A DNA stretch of 64,000 nt from Rhodococcus sp. KRD197 (lineage in GTDB: Bacteria > Actinomycetota > Actinomycetes > Mycobacteriales > Mycobacteriaceae): NCBI RefSeq assembly GCF_017168235.1, contig NZ_JABFAO010000006.1, positions 62,001-126,000 of the forward strand, read 5' to 3'. This document shows positions 17,771 through 27,954 of the stretch, piece after piece. Below the pieces are notes generated by a model, which did not search any database, was not told where the DNA came from, and worked only from the letters and a program-made list of their open reading frames with translations. How positions within the stretch are numbered: position 1 is the stretch's first letter; each line of letters starts with the position of its first letter. The position numbers and the translations under genes are program-made.

Positions 17771-19459
17771 ATGAATACACAGTCATTCGAAGGTCCCGGC
17801 GTCGATTTGAACGAGAATTCGAGCCTTGCGTCAGTTGTTTTCGAAAAGGCGGAGCGGACGCCCGACAGGCCGTCGCTACGCGCTGCAAACGCACTGAGCT
17901 CGTCGACCTGCAATGACCTCGCTGAGCGCGTGCGCTCGCTCGCGTCGGCGCTCCTCGATAGTGGAGTGTCCGCAGGGGAACGGGTAGCCATCCTCGGGCG
18001 AACGAGTCTCGAGTGGGTCGTGCTCGATCTGGCGGTGCTGTCGGTTGGCGCCGTCGTGGTTCCGGTGTATCCCACTTCCTCTGCGCAACAGATCCAGCAC
18101 ATCGTCTCGGACTCGGGTGCCACACGCTTCGCAGCCGAGTCCGACGCGGACGCGGGCAGGCTGATGGACGCAGGCGCCGACGTCGTGTGGTCCTTCGACA
18201 CCGTCGGACAGTGGTCTCAGAGCGGGGGGCGCCACGATCCAGCCACTCGGATGGCCGCAGTCCGCAGCCGGGACCTCGCGATGATCGTCTACACCAGCGG
18301 GACCACGGGGGCTGCCAAAGGCTGCATGATCAGCCATCGCAACATGTACGCCGCATCGGCGAACACTGTTCTGCGAACCGGCGCCATGTTCGGCGGTGAT
18401 GCGGAGGAGCAGGCGGTCACGGCATTGGGACTTCCCTTGGCGCATGTGTTCGGCCAGACCATCATGTTCGCAACCCTGATCGGTGGCACTCACACATGGT
18501 TGATACCTGGGATTCCCGACATGGTTCCGTCTCTGCCGGCTATCCGGCCGACGTTCCTGGCTCTGGTCCCGTACGCCCTCGAGAAGATTCGGAAGGCGGC
18601 CCGCCCTCATCTCGCTCCGGGCGCGGAGCAGGCTGCGGTTTCTGACGGGCTCGCGCTCCTGCATGCGCGTGTGCAAGCCGCAACCGCCGAGCCGCCGCGA
18701 CCGGTACTCGGTCTGCTCGGCGACCGACTGACTTCGGTGATCTCCGGAGGGGCTTCCCTCGACGATTCGACCGCAGGTTTCTACGCCGGTTTCGGCGTCG
18801 ATGTTCTCAATTGCTATGGAATGACAGAATCAGCGACGGCGGTCACGGTGAACGAACCGACGACCAATCGGCTCGGTACCGTCGGGCGCCCCATTCCCGG
18901 AACGACGGTTGCGATCGCTTCCGACGGAGAGATATTGGTCCGTGGCGCGAACGTGACGATCGGGTACTGGGGCAGCGCAGCGGATCGCTCACCGGTCGAC
19001 GCCGAAGGGTGGCTGCACACCGGAGATATCGGAGTACTCGACGACGGATACCTTCGCGTCACGGGACGCAAGAAGGAGATACTCGTCACATCGGGCGGAA
19101 AGAATGTCTCGCCGACGCCGCTCGAAGATCGAATTCGTCTGCATCCCCTGGTCGGCAACGCAATAGTCGTGGGAGAGGGTCGCCCCTTCGTGTCCGCGCT
19201 GATCACTCTGGACCCGTCCGCGGCCGGGCTGGACAACGCGTACCTGGAGTCCGAGCTGCAGAACGCAGTCGACGATGCGAACTCGCTCGTCTCTCGCGCC
19301 GAGTCAATTCGTGAATTCCGAATTCTTCCCCGCGACTTCACCGTAGACAATGGATTGCTCACTCCATCCCTCAAACTCAAACGCGCTGCGATCGGCGAGG
19401 AGTTCCGCGTCGAGATCGAAAGCATCTATGAAATGTCATCACCGGGAACGCTGGGTTAA
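17771..19459 (+). CDS. AMP-forming acyl-CoA/acyl-ACP synthetase (long-chain type)
   Basis: ANL-superfamily adenylating enzyme that activates a carboxylic acid as acyl-AMP and transfers it to CoA or an ACP. Motif A3 MIVYTSGTTGAAKGCMISHRN (about residues 175-195), A5 LNCYGMTESATAVTVNEP (about 347-364), A7 GWLHTGDIG and A8 RVTGRKKEILVTSGGKNVSP are all intact; the last form is typical of long-chain FadD15-like ligases. 562 residues. Located 80 bases after the LysR gene and before the reductase and synthase, so it may load a starter acid or activate the finished product. Confidence 0.88.
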   Translation: MNTQSFEGPGVDLNENSSLASVVFEKAERTPDRPSLRAANALSSSTCNDLAERVRSLASALLDSGVSAGERVAILGRTSLEWVVLDLAVLSVGAVVVPVYPTSSAQQIQHIVSDSGATRFAAESDADAGRLMDAGADVVWSFDTVGQWSQSGGRHDPATRMAAVRSRDLAMIVYTSGTTGAAKGCMISHRNMYAASANTVLRTGAMFGGDAEEQAVTALGLPLAHVFGQTIMFATLIGGTHTWLIPGIPDMVPSLPAIRPTFLALVPYALEKIRKAARPHLAPGAEQAAVSDGLALLHARVQAATAEPPRPVLGLLGDRLTSVISGGASLDDSTAGFYAGFGVDVLNCYGMTESATAVTVNEPTTNRLGTVGRPIPGTTVAIASDGEILVRGANVTIGYWGSAADRSPVDAEGWLHTGDIGVLDDGYLRVTGRKKEILVTSGGKNVSPTPLEDRIRLHPLVGNAIVVGEGRPFVSALITLDPSAAGLDNAYLESELQNAVDDANSLVSRAESIREFRILPRDFTVDNGLLTPSLKLKRAAIGEEFRVEIESIYEMSSPGTLG

Positions 19460-19612
19460 CAATCTGCGGAACTCCGGCGGGGGTAATAGCGGACACCGAT
19501 CGACTGATGCCGAATCCTTCTTCGCACGGAGGTTTGTTGCTCTGGACGAAACACTGGATTCCGCAAGCCCGAATATCGACTCGTGAATCCGATGTAGAGG
19601 AGTGGATCGTAG

Positions 19613-20848
19613 ATGTACGACGTCATCGTTGTGGGTGCCAGGGTGGCAGGATCGCCAGCGGCAATGTTGTTGGCACGAAAAGGGTATCGGGTTCTCGCTG
19701 TCGACCGTGCAGCCTTCCCGAGTGATGTGATCTCGACCCACTATGTGCACCAGGCCGGACTCTCGCGTCTGAAGGACTGGGGGTTGTTGGACAAGGTGAT
19801 TGCCAGTGGCTGCCCTCCGATCCGCCACTTGAACTTCTCGTACACCGACATTGCGCTCGATGGTATGGCCGATCCGATCGACGGAATCGACGCTGTGTAT
19901 TGCCCTCGGCGTACGGTTTTGGACTCGATCCTCGTCGACGCGGCCCGCGAAGCAGGCGTCGAAGTCATCGAGAACTTCACCGTCGACGAGCTCGTCATGA
20001 GCAACGGCGCAGTGGCGGGTATTCGCGGACGCGAGGGTAACGGACCGGAACTGGAATTCCGTAGCTCGATCGTGATCGGCGCGGATGGTGCCAACTCCAT
20101 CGTCGCGAAGAAGGTAGGCGCGGACGTCTATCGCACCTCTCCCGGAGGCTGCTTCATCTACTACTCGTACTACTCGGGTATCGACTGGGGAATGCACCAC
20201 CGCACAGGATTCGGCGAGCAGCAGTTCGCATCGTGGCCCACCAACGATGGGCTGAGCCTGGTCGCTGTCATGCGCAAGCGTGACAGGTTCAGTGAATTCC
20301 GCGGCGACCCCGATGCCGGTGTCCAGGAAATCGTCGATGCCATCGATCCCAAGTACGGTGAAGAGCTGCGCGATCGCGCTGTTCGAGAAGAGCCGTTCCG
20401 TCCGATGCTGTACCCGGACAACTACTACCGACGTTCGTACGGCCCGGGCTGGGCATTGGTTGGAGATGCCGGCTACCACAAGGATCCGTTCACCGGATGG
20501 GGTATCACCGACGCGTTCAAGTACGCGGAGCTGTTGTCCGAGCGCGTACACGAGGGTCTGAGCGGTACGCGTCCGATGATCGACGCGCTCGAGGACTATC
20601 AGAACACTCGCGACGAGCAGAGCGCTGGCACATACGAATTGACCACCAGCATCTCCGAGCTCTCGCTCACGCCGTACTACGATTCGGTCTTCCGCGCGGC
20701 AAGCAAGAGCCCTGAGTACACCAAGAAGTTCTTCGGTTTGATCGCCGGCGGAATCCCGGGCGAGGTCTTCTTTGCGCCCGACAATCTCGCTGAACTGTAC
20801 GCCGCAGTGAATCTGCCGCTGGGCGACCGACACCTCACATCGGCATGA
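19613..20848 (+). CDS. FAD-dependent oxidoreductase, geranylgeranyl-reductase-like group
   Basis: Rossmann-fold flavoprotein with dinucleotide motif VVGARVAGSPAAMLLARKG at the N-terminus, the ADGANSIVAKKVGA segment, and GDAGYHKDPFTGWGITDAF, the second FAD-binding motif of the GGR/monooxygenase group. 411 residues. Relatives reduce isoprenoid or polyene double bonds or hydroxylate aromatic or polyketide substrates. Between the acyl ligase and the synthase it is plausibly a tailoring enzyme acting on the acyl chain. A GAGGAG-like ribosome site precedes the ATG. Its stop overlaps the next start (ATGA). Confidence 0.82.
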   Translation: MYDVIVVGARVAGSPAAMLLARKGYRVLAVDRAAFPSDVISTHYVHQAGLSRLKDWGLLDKVIASGCPPIRHLNFSYTDIALDGMADPIDGIDAVYCPRRTVLDSILVDAAREAGVEVIENFTVDELVMSNGAVAGIRGREGNGPELEFRSSIVIGADGANSIVAKKVGADVYRTSPGGCFIYYSYYSGIDWGMHHRTGFGEQQFASWPTNDGLSLVAVMRKRDRFSEFRGDPDAGVQEIVDAIDPKYGEELRDRAVREEPFRPMLYPDNYYRRSYGPGWALVGDAGYHKDPFTGWGITDAFKYAELLSERVHEGLSGTRPMIDALEDYQNTRDEQSAGTYELTTSISELSLTPYYDSVFRAASKSPEYTKKFFGLIAGGIPGEVFFAPDNLAELYAAVNLPLGDRHLTSA

Positions 20849-21450
20849 GCCTCGCGAGCCTGACTGTTGTCGGTGACAGCTTCGTCGAAGGCCGGGGAGA
20901 TCCGATCGACGGCGGGGGCTACCGAGGTTGGGTTCCGCGATTCGCCGGTCAAATGGGCATGCGTGGCCGAGGAATTCGCAACTTCGGAACCCATGGGGCC
21001 ACGACGTCCGACGTGCTCGAGACGCAGATTCCGGATGCTGTTGCAGGACGGTCGCCGCTGTACGGCGTCGTCGTCGGAGTCAACGACCTTGTCAGCGACT
21101 ACGAGCGACGCCGGTTCGAGGACAATCTGCATGCGATCTTCGGCGAGTTGCGTACGGGGGGAGCGACGGTGTTCACAGCCACCTACCCGGATATCCCGGC
21201 GCGTCTACCAGTGCCCGAGCGATTCAAGGCATTGCTCCGTGAGCGATTCACCGAAGCGAACGTGGCACTCGCCGAGGTAACCCGCAGCACGGGAACCCTC
21301 CTGCTCGACATCGCTGCATCGCCGCAGTGGTCGCACGCCGATATGTGGACCTCGGATGGTTTGCATCCCAGTCCGACCGGTCACCGTGAGTTCGCGCTCT
21401 CGGCGGCGGAGCTGGTCTCCAACAGCACAGCAACCACCCTCGCAGCCTGA
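20845..21450 (+). CDS. SGNH/GDSL-type hydrolase
   Basis: SGNH esterase: block I VVGDSFVEGRGDP with the nucleophilic serine, block II glycine near NFGTHGATTSD, block III GVNDL with the oxyanion asparagine, and block V SDGLHPSPTGHREFA with catalytic Asp-His. 201 residues, no signal peptide, so cytoplasmic. Translationally coupled to the FAD reductase and 45 bases upstream of the giant synthase. No thioesterase domain is seen in the synthase subunits, so this protein may release the chain; that role is inference. Confidence 0.85.
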   Translation: MSLASLTVVGDSFVEGRGDPIDGGGYRGWVPRFAGQMGMRGRGIRNFGTHGATTSDVLETQIPDAVAGRSPLYGVVVGVNDLVSDYERRRFEDNLHAIFGELRTGGATVFTATYPDIPARLPVPERFKALLRERFTEANVALAEVTRSTGTLLLDIAASPQWSHADMWTSDGLHPSPTGHREFALSAAELVSNSTATTLAA

Positions 21451-21495
21451 GCTGCACAGTCACGTCACTTCGCACAAGAACCCGAGAGGACCATC

Positions 21496-24400
21496 GTGAC
21501 CGCCGAATCCACCACCGGATCCGACATCTTCGAAGACCGCCGACTCGCTCGCAATCCGATCGCGATCGTCGGCATGTCCGGATTGTTCCCGAAAGCTACG
21601 AGCCACCGGGAGTATTGGCAGAACATCGTCGATGGTGTCGATTGCACCGAGGAAGTGCCGGAATCACGGTGGAGCCTCGACGACTACTACGACGCCGACA
21701 AGACGGCCCCGGACAAGACCTACTCCCGTCGGGGTGCGTTCTTGCCGGACGTCGATTTCGATCCGCTCGAGTTCGGGTTGCCGCCCAATCAGCTCGAAGT
21801 GACCTCGACCATGCAAACGCTCAGTCTGGGTGTCGCACGTGATCTGTTGTCCGACGCCGGTGCGACGGGGTCGTCGTGGTACGACCCCTCGCGCACCGGC
21901 GTCGTCATCGGCACGACGGGGCCGGTGCCCTTGATGCATCCGCTTGCTGCGCGACTTTCGACTCCGATCCTGAAAGAAGCGGCACGCAGCTGCGGTCTGT
22001 CGATCGAGGACGCCAACGCCATCGCCGACAAGTTCACAGCAGCATTCGCTCCCTGGGAGGAGAACTCTTTCCCGGGTCTGCTCGCCAACGTCGTCGCGGG
22101 ACGCATCGCCAACCGATTCGGGCTTTCCGGAATCAACTGCACGGTCGACGCCGCATGTGCTGCCTCGCTCGCGGCGTTGCGCACGGCTGTTGCGGAACTG
22201 CTGGACGGGCGTGCGGACACGATGATCACCGGCGGCGTCGACACCGAGAACTCGATCTTCATCTACATGTGTTTCAGCAAGGTCGGCGCGTTGTCGCCGA
22301 GCGGACAGATCAGCCCCTTCTCAGCGGCGGCCGATGGCACGCTGCTCGGTGAGGGCATCAGCATGGTTGCGCTACGCCGACTTTCCGATGCAAAGCGCGA
22401 CGGCAACCGCATCTACGCCGTCATCAAGGGTCTCGGTTCATCGAGCGACGGCCGGTCCAAGAGCATCTACGCGCCCCGTGCCGAGGGCCAGCGAATCGCG
22501 CTCGACCGCGCCTATGCCGATGCCGAATGCTCGCCTGCTTCAGTAGAACTGTTCGAAGCGCATGCCACCGGGACCGCGGTCGGAGACCGCACGGAGATCG
22601 AAGCGCTCAGTGGTCTGCTGCGCGATGCCGGCGACGAGACCAGTTATGCCGGCGTCGGCAGCGTGAAGTCGCAGATCGGCCACACAAAGGGTGCGGCCGG
22701 TACCGCGAGCCTCATGAAGCTTGCTCTCGGGCTGTATCACAAGGTGCTGCCGGGAACGATCAACGTCGATGCCCCGAATCCCGGAATCGGGTCCGATTCC
22801 GCGCTCTATGTGAACACTGCTACCCGTCCGTGGATTCGTGATCCCCAACGACCAGTGCGCCGTGCTGCGGTGTCGGCGATGGGATTCGGTGGCACGAATT
22901 TCCACGTCGTCCTCGAAGAAGACGAAGCGCCCCGTACGGATTTGCGACCGATGCATTGCACTCCCAAGGTTCACGTGTGGCACGCCGCTGACATCGATTC
23001 GCTGATCGAGGCTGTTCGTTCCGAGGAATCGATCGGCGGCGGCGAGATCGACAACGCCCATGCGCGGCTCGGGTTCGTCGCAGTCGACGACGAAAACGAG
23101 GCCTACCTGCGCGAGGTTGCCGTGGAGCAGCTGACCCGTAACCCCGACGCCGAACAGTGGAGTCATCCAGAGGGCGTGTTCTTCCGTTCAGCGGCGATGT
23201 CGACGATCAAGGTCGGAGCTCTATTCGCCGGTCAGGGAAGTCAGTACGTCGATATGGGTATCGAAGCCGTACTCAACACGCCTTCGGTAGCCGAGGCGTT
23301 CGATCTCGCGAACGTCGCCTTCACGGGCTCCGCTCAGCGATTGGGCAGAGTTGTTTTCCCACCACCGGTGTTCGACGACGCTCTGCGTACCGAGCACGAG
23401 GCGACGCTGCGTCAGACCGAGTTCGCGCAGCCGGCAATCGGTGCGCTATCGGTCGGTCAGTATCGGTTCCTGCAAGAACTCGGGTTCACCGCAGATGCGC
23501 TCGCTGGGCACAGTTTCGGTGAGCTGACTGCTCTCTGGGCGTCGGGTGCACTCGCGACAGCCGACTACTTCACTCTCGCCCGTGCTCGCGGCACGGCGAT
23601 GGCACCGAGGTCCGCCGGGGACAGCGGGACGATGCTCGCAGTTGCTGCTCACCGCGCCGATGTCGACGCCATGATCGAAGACCTCGATGACGTATGGATC
23701 TGCAACCACAATGCGCCGGACCAGGTGGTGGTCGGCGGCGGTCGCTCGGCGATCGACGATGTCGTCTCGCGTGCAGCAGAGCGCGGATTCGCCACTCGTG
23801 AACTCCCGGTGTCCGCAGCGTTTCACACCCCGTACGTCGCACACGCGGTAGAAGCGTTCGCACCGGCCGTCGAATCGATCGGAGTAGGGACACCCTCTGC
23901 TCCCATCTACGCGAACACACCCGGTCGCGAGTATGGCTCGAATCCGGCCGAGAACAACGCCACCCTGGTGGAACAGCTGATGAAGCCGGTCGAATTCGTG
24001 GCAGCCCTCGAAGCCATGCGCGCCGACGGGTGCAACGTGTTCGTCGAGTTCGGACCGAAGAAGGTACTCACCTCGCTGGTGAACCGGACCCTGGGCGACG
24101 ATGTTGTCGCGATTGCCACGGACACCGGCCCCCTCGGGAACAGTGACCTCTCGCTCAAACGAGCTGTCACGCAACTCATCGTGCTCGGTCTCTCACTGTC
24201 CGACGTCAACCGATACACCTCGACGGCTCCGCTGGTACGCGCGGGAAGCGGCATGACGATCTCGCTCTCGGCGCCTGAGTACGTGCCCGATAGCCGCCGG
24301 AAGTCCTACGCGGACGCCTTGGCCGTCGGATACCGGGTTTCCGCAGTTGTTCCCGCCGAATCGGTCGGAAGCGTCACTCCGACAACTACACGGGTCCCTT

Positions 24401-27400
24401 CCGTCGCTGTTCCGTCCACGCCAGCCCCGCCGCCAATTCGATACTCGGAGACGACCGTGCCTCAGCATGATTCCCATAGTCCACTGAACAACAGTCAACT
24501 CAACAACAGTCAACTGAACGATGGCCGAATCGAAGATCGGTCCACTGGCGAGCTGTCCGCCCTTGCGGCACACCTCGGCACGCACGATCGCTACCTCGAT
24601 GGTCAGCTCGACCTGGCCCAGCACCTCGCGGAGGCGTTGAGCGCCGACCACATCGACGCCAGCATGCTCCGCGCGATCGAGGCGGTCAAGGACCACGGAG
24701 TGGCAATCAGTCACAGTCATACCCGAGCGACAGAGGTGCTCGGCCGCATCGCAGAGTTGGAAATCGGGGGCGGCGTCGGCGAAACGAATCCTGTACGACG
24801 CTCGGTCGTCGGGGTTGAAGCACCGACGGCTGCGCGCTCGATCCCCGCGACTCCGGTACAGGCAGCGATCGCGCCCGCCACACAGGAGCCACATGTGGCA
24901 CCGGCTGTCGAGATAGCTCCGACACCGGAACCCGTCGTCGCCCCGATTCCGACGGTTGTGTCGGTGTCCGAGGAAGCGGCCGGTGTCACCGCCGCACAAC
25001 TGCGTCGCGCACTGCAGGACGTCGTCGCGGACAAGACGGGCTACCCCGTGGAGATGGTGGATCCATCGATGGACCTCGAGGCTGATCTCGGGGTCGATTC
25101 GATCAAGCGCGTGCAGGTGCTCGGTGCGGTGCAGGAGCGGTTCCCGTCGCTGCCGAGTCTCGGGCCCGAGCAGCTGGGTACGTTGCGCACGCTCGACCAG
25201 ATCGTCGACCTACTAGCGCAGTCGTCGTCCGGATCCGTCGCCGAGACCGAACAGTCGGAGTCCGACAGTCCGCCGGACACACCTACCGGGACATCAGCTG
25301 AATTACTCCTCGCAGCACTTCTGGAGGTCGTTGCGGACAAGACGGGCTACCCCGTGGAGATGGTGGATCCATCGATGGATCTCGAGGCTGATCTCGGGGT
25401 CGATTCGATCAAGCGCGTGCAGGTGCTCGGTGCGGTGCAGGAGCGGTTCCCGTCGCTGCCGAGTCTCGGGCCCGAGCAGCTGGGTACGTTGCGCACGCTC
25501 GACCAGATCGTCGAAGCACTCGGTGTGGGGAGTGATGTCCACCCAAAAGCTGAAGCCGCGGCTCAGGCGCCGCGGCATACCGTCGAACTCGTTGCACTCC
25601 CGGCCGTGGACCTCGTGGGTGGGCTGTTCCCGACCGGCTCGACCGCAGTCGTCGTCGACCTCGCGGGCGGCGATGCCGATGCCGATCAGGTGTCGCGTCG
25701 GCTCGCCGATCGTGGATGGACCGTCAGCCGTCTTTCCCTTGCCGGCAGCGCAGATGAGATCGAGACGACTCTGAAGTCTGCGTTCGAGAACGAGGTGACG
25801 CTGGCCTTGGTCATTGCGGGTGCTACCACCGAGTGGTCGGCGGCGAGTGACCGGTTGACCGCTGCCTTGCTCGCTGCCAAGCACTGCTCTCCCAGTCTGG
25901 AACGCTCCGACGCGGTTCGGTCGGCGTTCGTGACGTTGACGCGGCTCGACGGTGCGTTCGGCTTCGCCGGGACCGTGGATCCGGTATCCGCCCTGATCGG
26001 CGGTGTCGGCGGTGTTGTGAAAACCCTTGCCGCTGAGCGGCCCGGTCTGTTCTGCCGGAGTCTCGATGTCCATCCCGCGGCGGACATCGATGCCGTGGTG
26101 GAAGCTTTGCTGACCGAAATCGCCGACTCCGCGACCGACACCTTGGAAGTGGCCGTCGGGGAACACGGTGACCGTTGGACGCTCGTTCCTAGCCTCCATG
26201 GCTCTTCGTCGAAGTCCAGCTCTGTCGACCCGACACTCCCGCTGGAAGACACCGAGTTGACCGAATCGGATGTGGTCCTCGTGACGGGAGGCGCACGTGG
26301 AATGACAGCGATCTGCGCTCGCGAGCTCGGACGGCAGACCGAATCACGATTCGTTCTCCTCGGGCGCACCGAACCCGATCCCGAACCGTCCTGGGCGGTT
26401 GGCGTCGACGACGTCGGCCTGCAGAAGGCGGCGCTCTCTGCGATGGCAGGCTCGAGGGCCACCCCGCGCGACATCGGACGTGCATGCGCGGCCGTCCGAG
26501 CCGGCCGCGAGATCGCCGAAACGCTGGGCGAACTCGGTGAACGAGCGCGGTACATCGCGGTCGACGTCACCGACGTCGACGCGGTCCGGGAGGCACTGAA
26601 GTCGCTTGCGTCCGAGATCACCGTCCTGGTTCACGGTGCCGGCGTACTCGCCGACTCGCCGATCGCAGCCAAGACAGTCGCGGACATCAATCGGGTCCTT
26701 GCCCCGAAGATCAACGGGCTCGGAGCCGTCCTGGAGGCCCTCGATTCGGAGAACGAGACCTCGCCGCTCCGCAAGATTCTGCTCTTCACCTCGGTCGCCG
26801 GTCTGTACGGCAACTCAGGGCAATCCGATTACGCCGCAGCCAACGAAGCACTCACCCGCTTCGCTGCCGCACATGTCACCTCCCGACCGGATCGCCACGT
26901 CACGGCGATCGATTGGGGCGCGTGGGACGGCGGGATGGTGACACCGGAGCTGCGCAAGCACTTCATCGAACGTGGTGTGTCTTTGCTGGATCCCGATGTC
27001 GGTGCGCGTGCATTCGTCGAGCAGTTCACACCGACTCAGCGCGATGACGTCGTGGTGCTGATCGGAGAGGCCGAGTCACTGAGCGACGGTCCGCAATCAC
27101 TCGGGGAACCGTTCGTTGCTACCCGGACCCTCGGTGATCTGAGCGAAAACCCGCTGGTGCAGGCGCATCGGATCGGGGAGCATGCGGTGCTTCCTGCCAC
27201 CTTCGGTCTCGGTGCCATGATCAACGTCGTCGAGCGCGCCTACCCGGGTCGGTATGTCATATCGGTACGGGACTTTCACGTGCACAAGGGAATCGTGTTC
27301 GACCACCCGATCGAATCGATCGATATCCGAGTCACTCCCGACGGCGAACAGGCAGTGCGAGTAGTCGTCACCAGCCGAGTGGACAGCGCGAAAGGTGACT

Positions 27401-27954
27401 CGAAGTCGCTGTCCCACTACGTGGCAACGATGGACCTCGGTCGATACCCCTCGGAGATGCCGCGGGTTCGTCCGCCTCGGTTCGGAGGCGGTGTACCCGC
27501 TGACGAGTTGTACCGTGATGCCCGCCAATTCCACGCTCCACTGCTACACGGAATGCGCCGGATTCTCGCGGGCTCGGACACCGAGCTGGTCATCGAATGC
27601 GAACTCGGCGGCGAGCCTTTCGCTCTCGGTGCCTATGCGGGAGCGCTGCACAACCCAGTGCTTGCCGACGTCATTCTCCAGGGGCCACCTGTACTTGGAC
27701 ATCGGCTGCTGAATTCGGCATGCCTTCCACTCGGTATCGGACGAATCGACTACTACGCACCGCTGCCGATGGGGTCGCCCTACGCTGTTGTCGTCGACAA
27801 TCCGCGTGCCGGCGCGGTCGACGTGACGCTCGATGCCACCGCGATCGGCCCTGACGGCACCATTCTGCAGAAGTACGCAGACGTGTCTGTGGTCACGACA
27901 CCCCAGTTGTCCGACATGTTCCGCGAATCAGTGAGGCATTGGATCAAATCATGA
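21496..27954 (+). CDS. Type I iterative polyketide/PUFA synthase subunit, PfaA-like (KS-AT-ACP-ACP-KR-DH)
   Basis: A 2152-residue multidomain synthase. Ketosynthase (about 15-470) has the active-site cysteine at 221 (VDAACAAS) and histidines at 356 and 396. Acyltransferase (about 570-880) has GHSFGE with serine 673. A low-complexity linker (about 930-1160) leads to two ACPs with phosphopantetheine serines 1202 and 1304 in LGVDSIKRVQVL. The ketoreductase (about 1590-1850) has TGGARGM at 1597 and catalytic Ser1766, Tyr1779 and Asn1783. The C-terminal double-hotdog dehydratase-like region begins around 1880 with HAVLP at 1896. DSIKRV is the hallmark ACP motif of PUFA synthases. GTG start. Stop overlaps the PfaC-like start. 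Confidence 0.9.
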   Translation: MTAESTTGSDIFEDRRLARNPIAIVGMSGLFPKATSHREYWQNIVDGVDCTEEVPESRWSLDDYYDADKTAPDKTYSRRGAFLPDVDFDPLEFGLPPNQLEVTSTMQTLSLGVARDLLSDAGATGSSWYDPSRTGVVIGTTGPVPLMHPLAARLSTPILKEAARSCGLSIEDANAIADKFTAAFAPWEENSFPGLLANVVAGRIANRFGLSGINCTVDAACAASLAALRTAVAELLDGRADTMITGGVDTENSIFIYMCFSKVGALSPSGQISPFSAAADGTLLGEGISMVALRRLSDAKRDGNRIYAVIKGLGSSSDGRSKSIYAPRAEGQRIALDRAYADAECSPASVELFEAHATGTAVGDRTEIEALSGLLRDAGDETSYAGVGSVKSQIGHTKGAAGTASLMKLALGLYHKVLPGTINVDAPNPGIGSDSALYVNTATRPWIRDPQRPVRRAAVSAMGFGGTNFHVVLEEDEAPRTDLRPMHCTPKVHVWHAADIDSLIEAVRSEESIGGGEIDNAHARLGFVAVDDENEAYLREVAVEQLTRNPDAEQWSHPEGVFFRSAAMSTIKVGALFAGQGSQYVDMGIEAVLNTPSVAEAFDLANVAFTGSAQRLGRVVFPPPVFDDALRTEHEATLRQTEFAQPAIGALSVGQYRFLQELGFTADALAGHSFGELTALWASGALATADYFTLARARGTAMAPRSAGDSGTMLAVAAHRADVDAMIEDLDDVWICNHNAPDQVVVGGGRSAIDDVVSRAAERGFATRELPVSAAFHTPYVAHAVEAFAPAVESIGVGTPSAPIYANTPGREYGSNPAENNATLVEQLMKPVEFVAALEAMRADGCNVFVEFGPKKVLTSLVNRTLGDDVVAIATDTGPLGNSDLSLKRAVTQLIVLGLSLSDVNRYTSTAPLVRAGSGMTISLSAPEYVPDSRRKSYADALAVGYRVSAVVPAESVGSVTPTTTRVPSVAVPSTPAPPPIRYSETTVPQHDSHSPLNNSQLNNSQLNDGRIEDRSTGELSALAAHLGTHDRYLDGQLDLAQHLAEALSADHIDASMLRAIEAVKDHGVAISHSHTRATEVLGRIAELEIGGGVGETNPVRRSVVGVEAPTAARSIPATPVQAAIAPATQEPHVAPAVEIAPTPEPVVAPIPTVVSVSEEAAGVTAAQLRRALQDVVADKTGYPVEMVDPSMDLEADLGVDSIKRVQVLGAVQERFPSLPSLGPEQLGTLRTLDQIVDLLAQSSSGSVAETEQSESDSPPDTPTGTSAELLLAALLEVVADKTGYPVEMVDPSMDLEADLGVDSIKRVQVLGAVQERFPSLPSLGPEQLGTLRTLDQIVEALGVGSDVHPKAEAAAQAPRHTVELVALPAVDLVGGLFPTGSTAVVVDLAGGDADADQVSRRLADRGWTVSRLSLAGSADEIETTLKSAFENEVTLALVIAGATTEWSAASDRLTAALLAAKHCSPSLERSDAVRSAFVTLTRLDGAFGFAGTVDPVSALIGGVGGVVKTLAAERPGLFCRSLDVHPAADIDAVVEALLTEIADSATDTLEVAVGEHGDRWTLVPSLHGSSSKSSSVDPTLPLEDTELTESDVVLVTGGARGMTAICARELGRQTESRFVLLGRTEPDPEPSWAVGVDDVGLQKAALSAMAGSRATPRDIGRACAAVRAGREIAETLGELGERARYIAVDVTDVDAVREALKSLASEITVLVHGAGVLADSPIAAKTVADINRVLAPKINGLGAVLEALDSENETSPLRKILLFTSVAGLYGNSGQSDYAAANEALTRFAAAHVTSRPDRHVTAIDWGAWDGGMVTPELRKHFIERGVSLLDPDVGARAFVEQFTPTQRDDVVVLIGEAESLSDGPQSLGEPFVATRTLGDLSENPLVQAHRIGEHAVLPATFGLGAMINVVERAYPGRYVISVRDFHVHKGIVFDHPIESIDIRVTPDGEQAVRVVVTSRVDSAKGDSKSLSHYVATMDLGRYPSEMPRVRPPRFGGGVPADELYRDARQFHAPLLHGMRRILAGSDTELVIECELGGEPFALGAYAGALHNPVLADVILQGPPVLGHRLLNSACLPLGIGRIDYYAPLPMGSPYAVVVDNPRAGAVDVTLDATAIGPDGTILQKYADVSVVTTPQLSDMFRESVRHWIKS
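25021..25514 (+). repeat. Near-identical tandem ACP-coding repeat
   Basis: Two 188-base units, 25021-25208 and 25327-25514, offset by 306 bases, differ at only two synonymous positions (GTC/GTT and GAC/GAT). Each encodes a complete carrier-protein core. The 118-base spacer is unrelated. Confidence 0.95.

Noticed and set aside
19439..20833. 464-codon minus-strand open frame
   Set aside because: Antisense of the FAD-dependent oxidoreductase; no recognisable domain.
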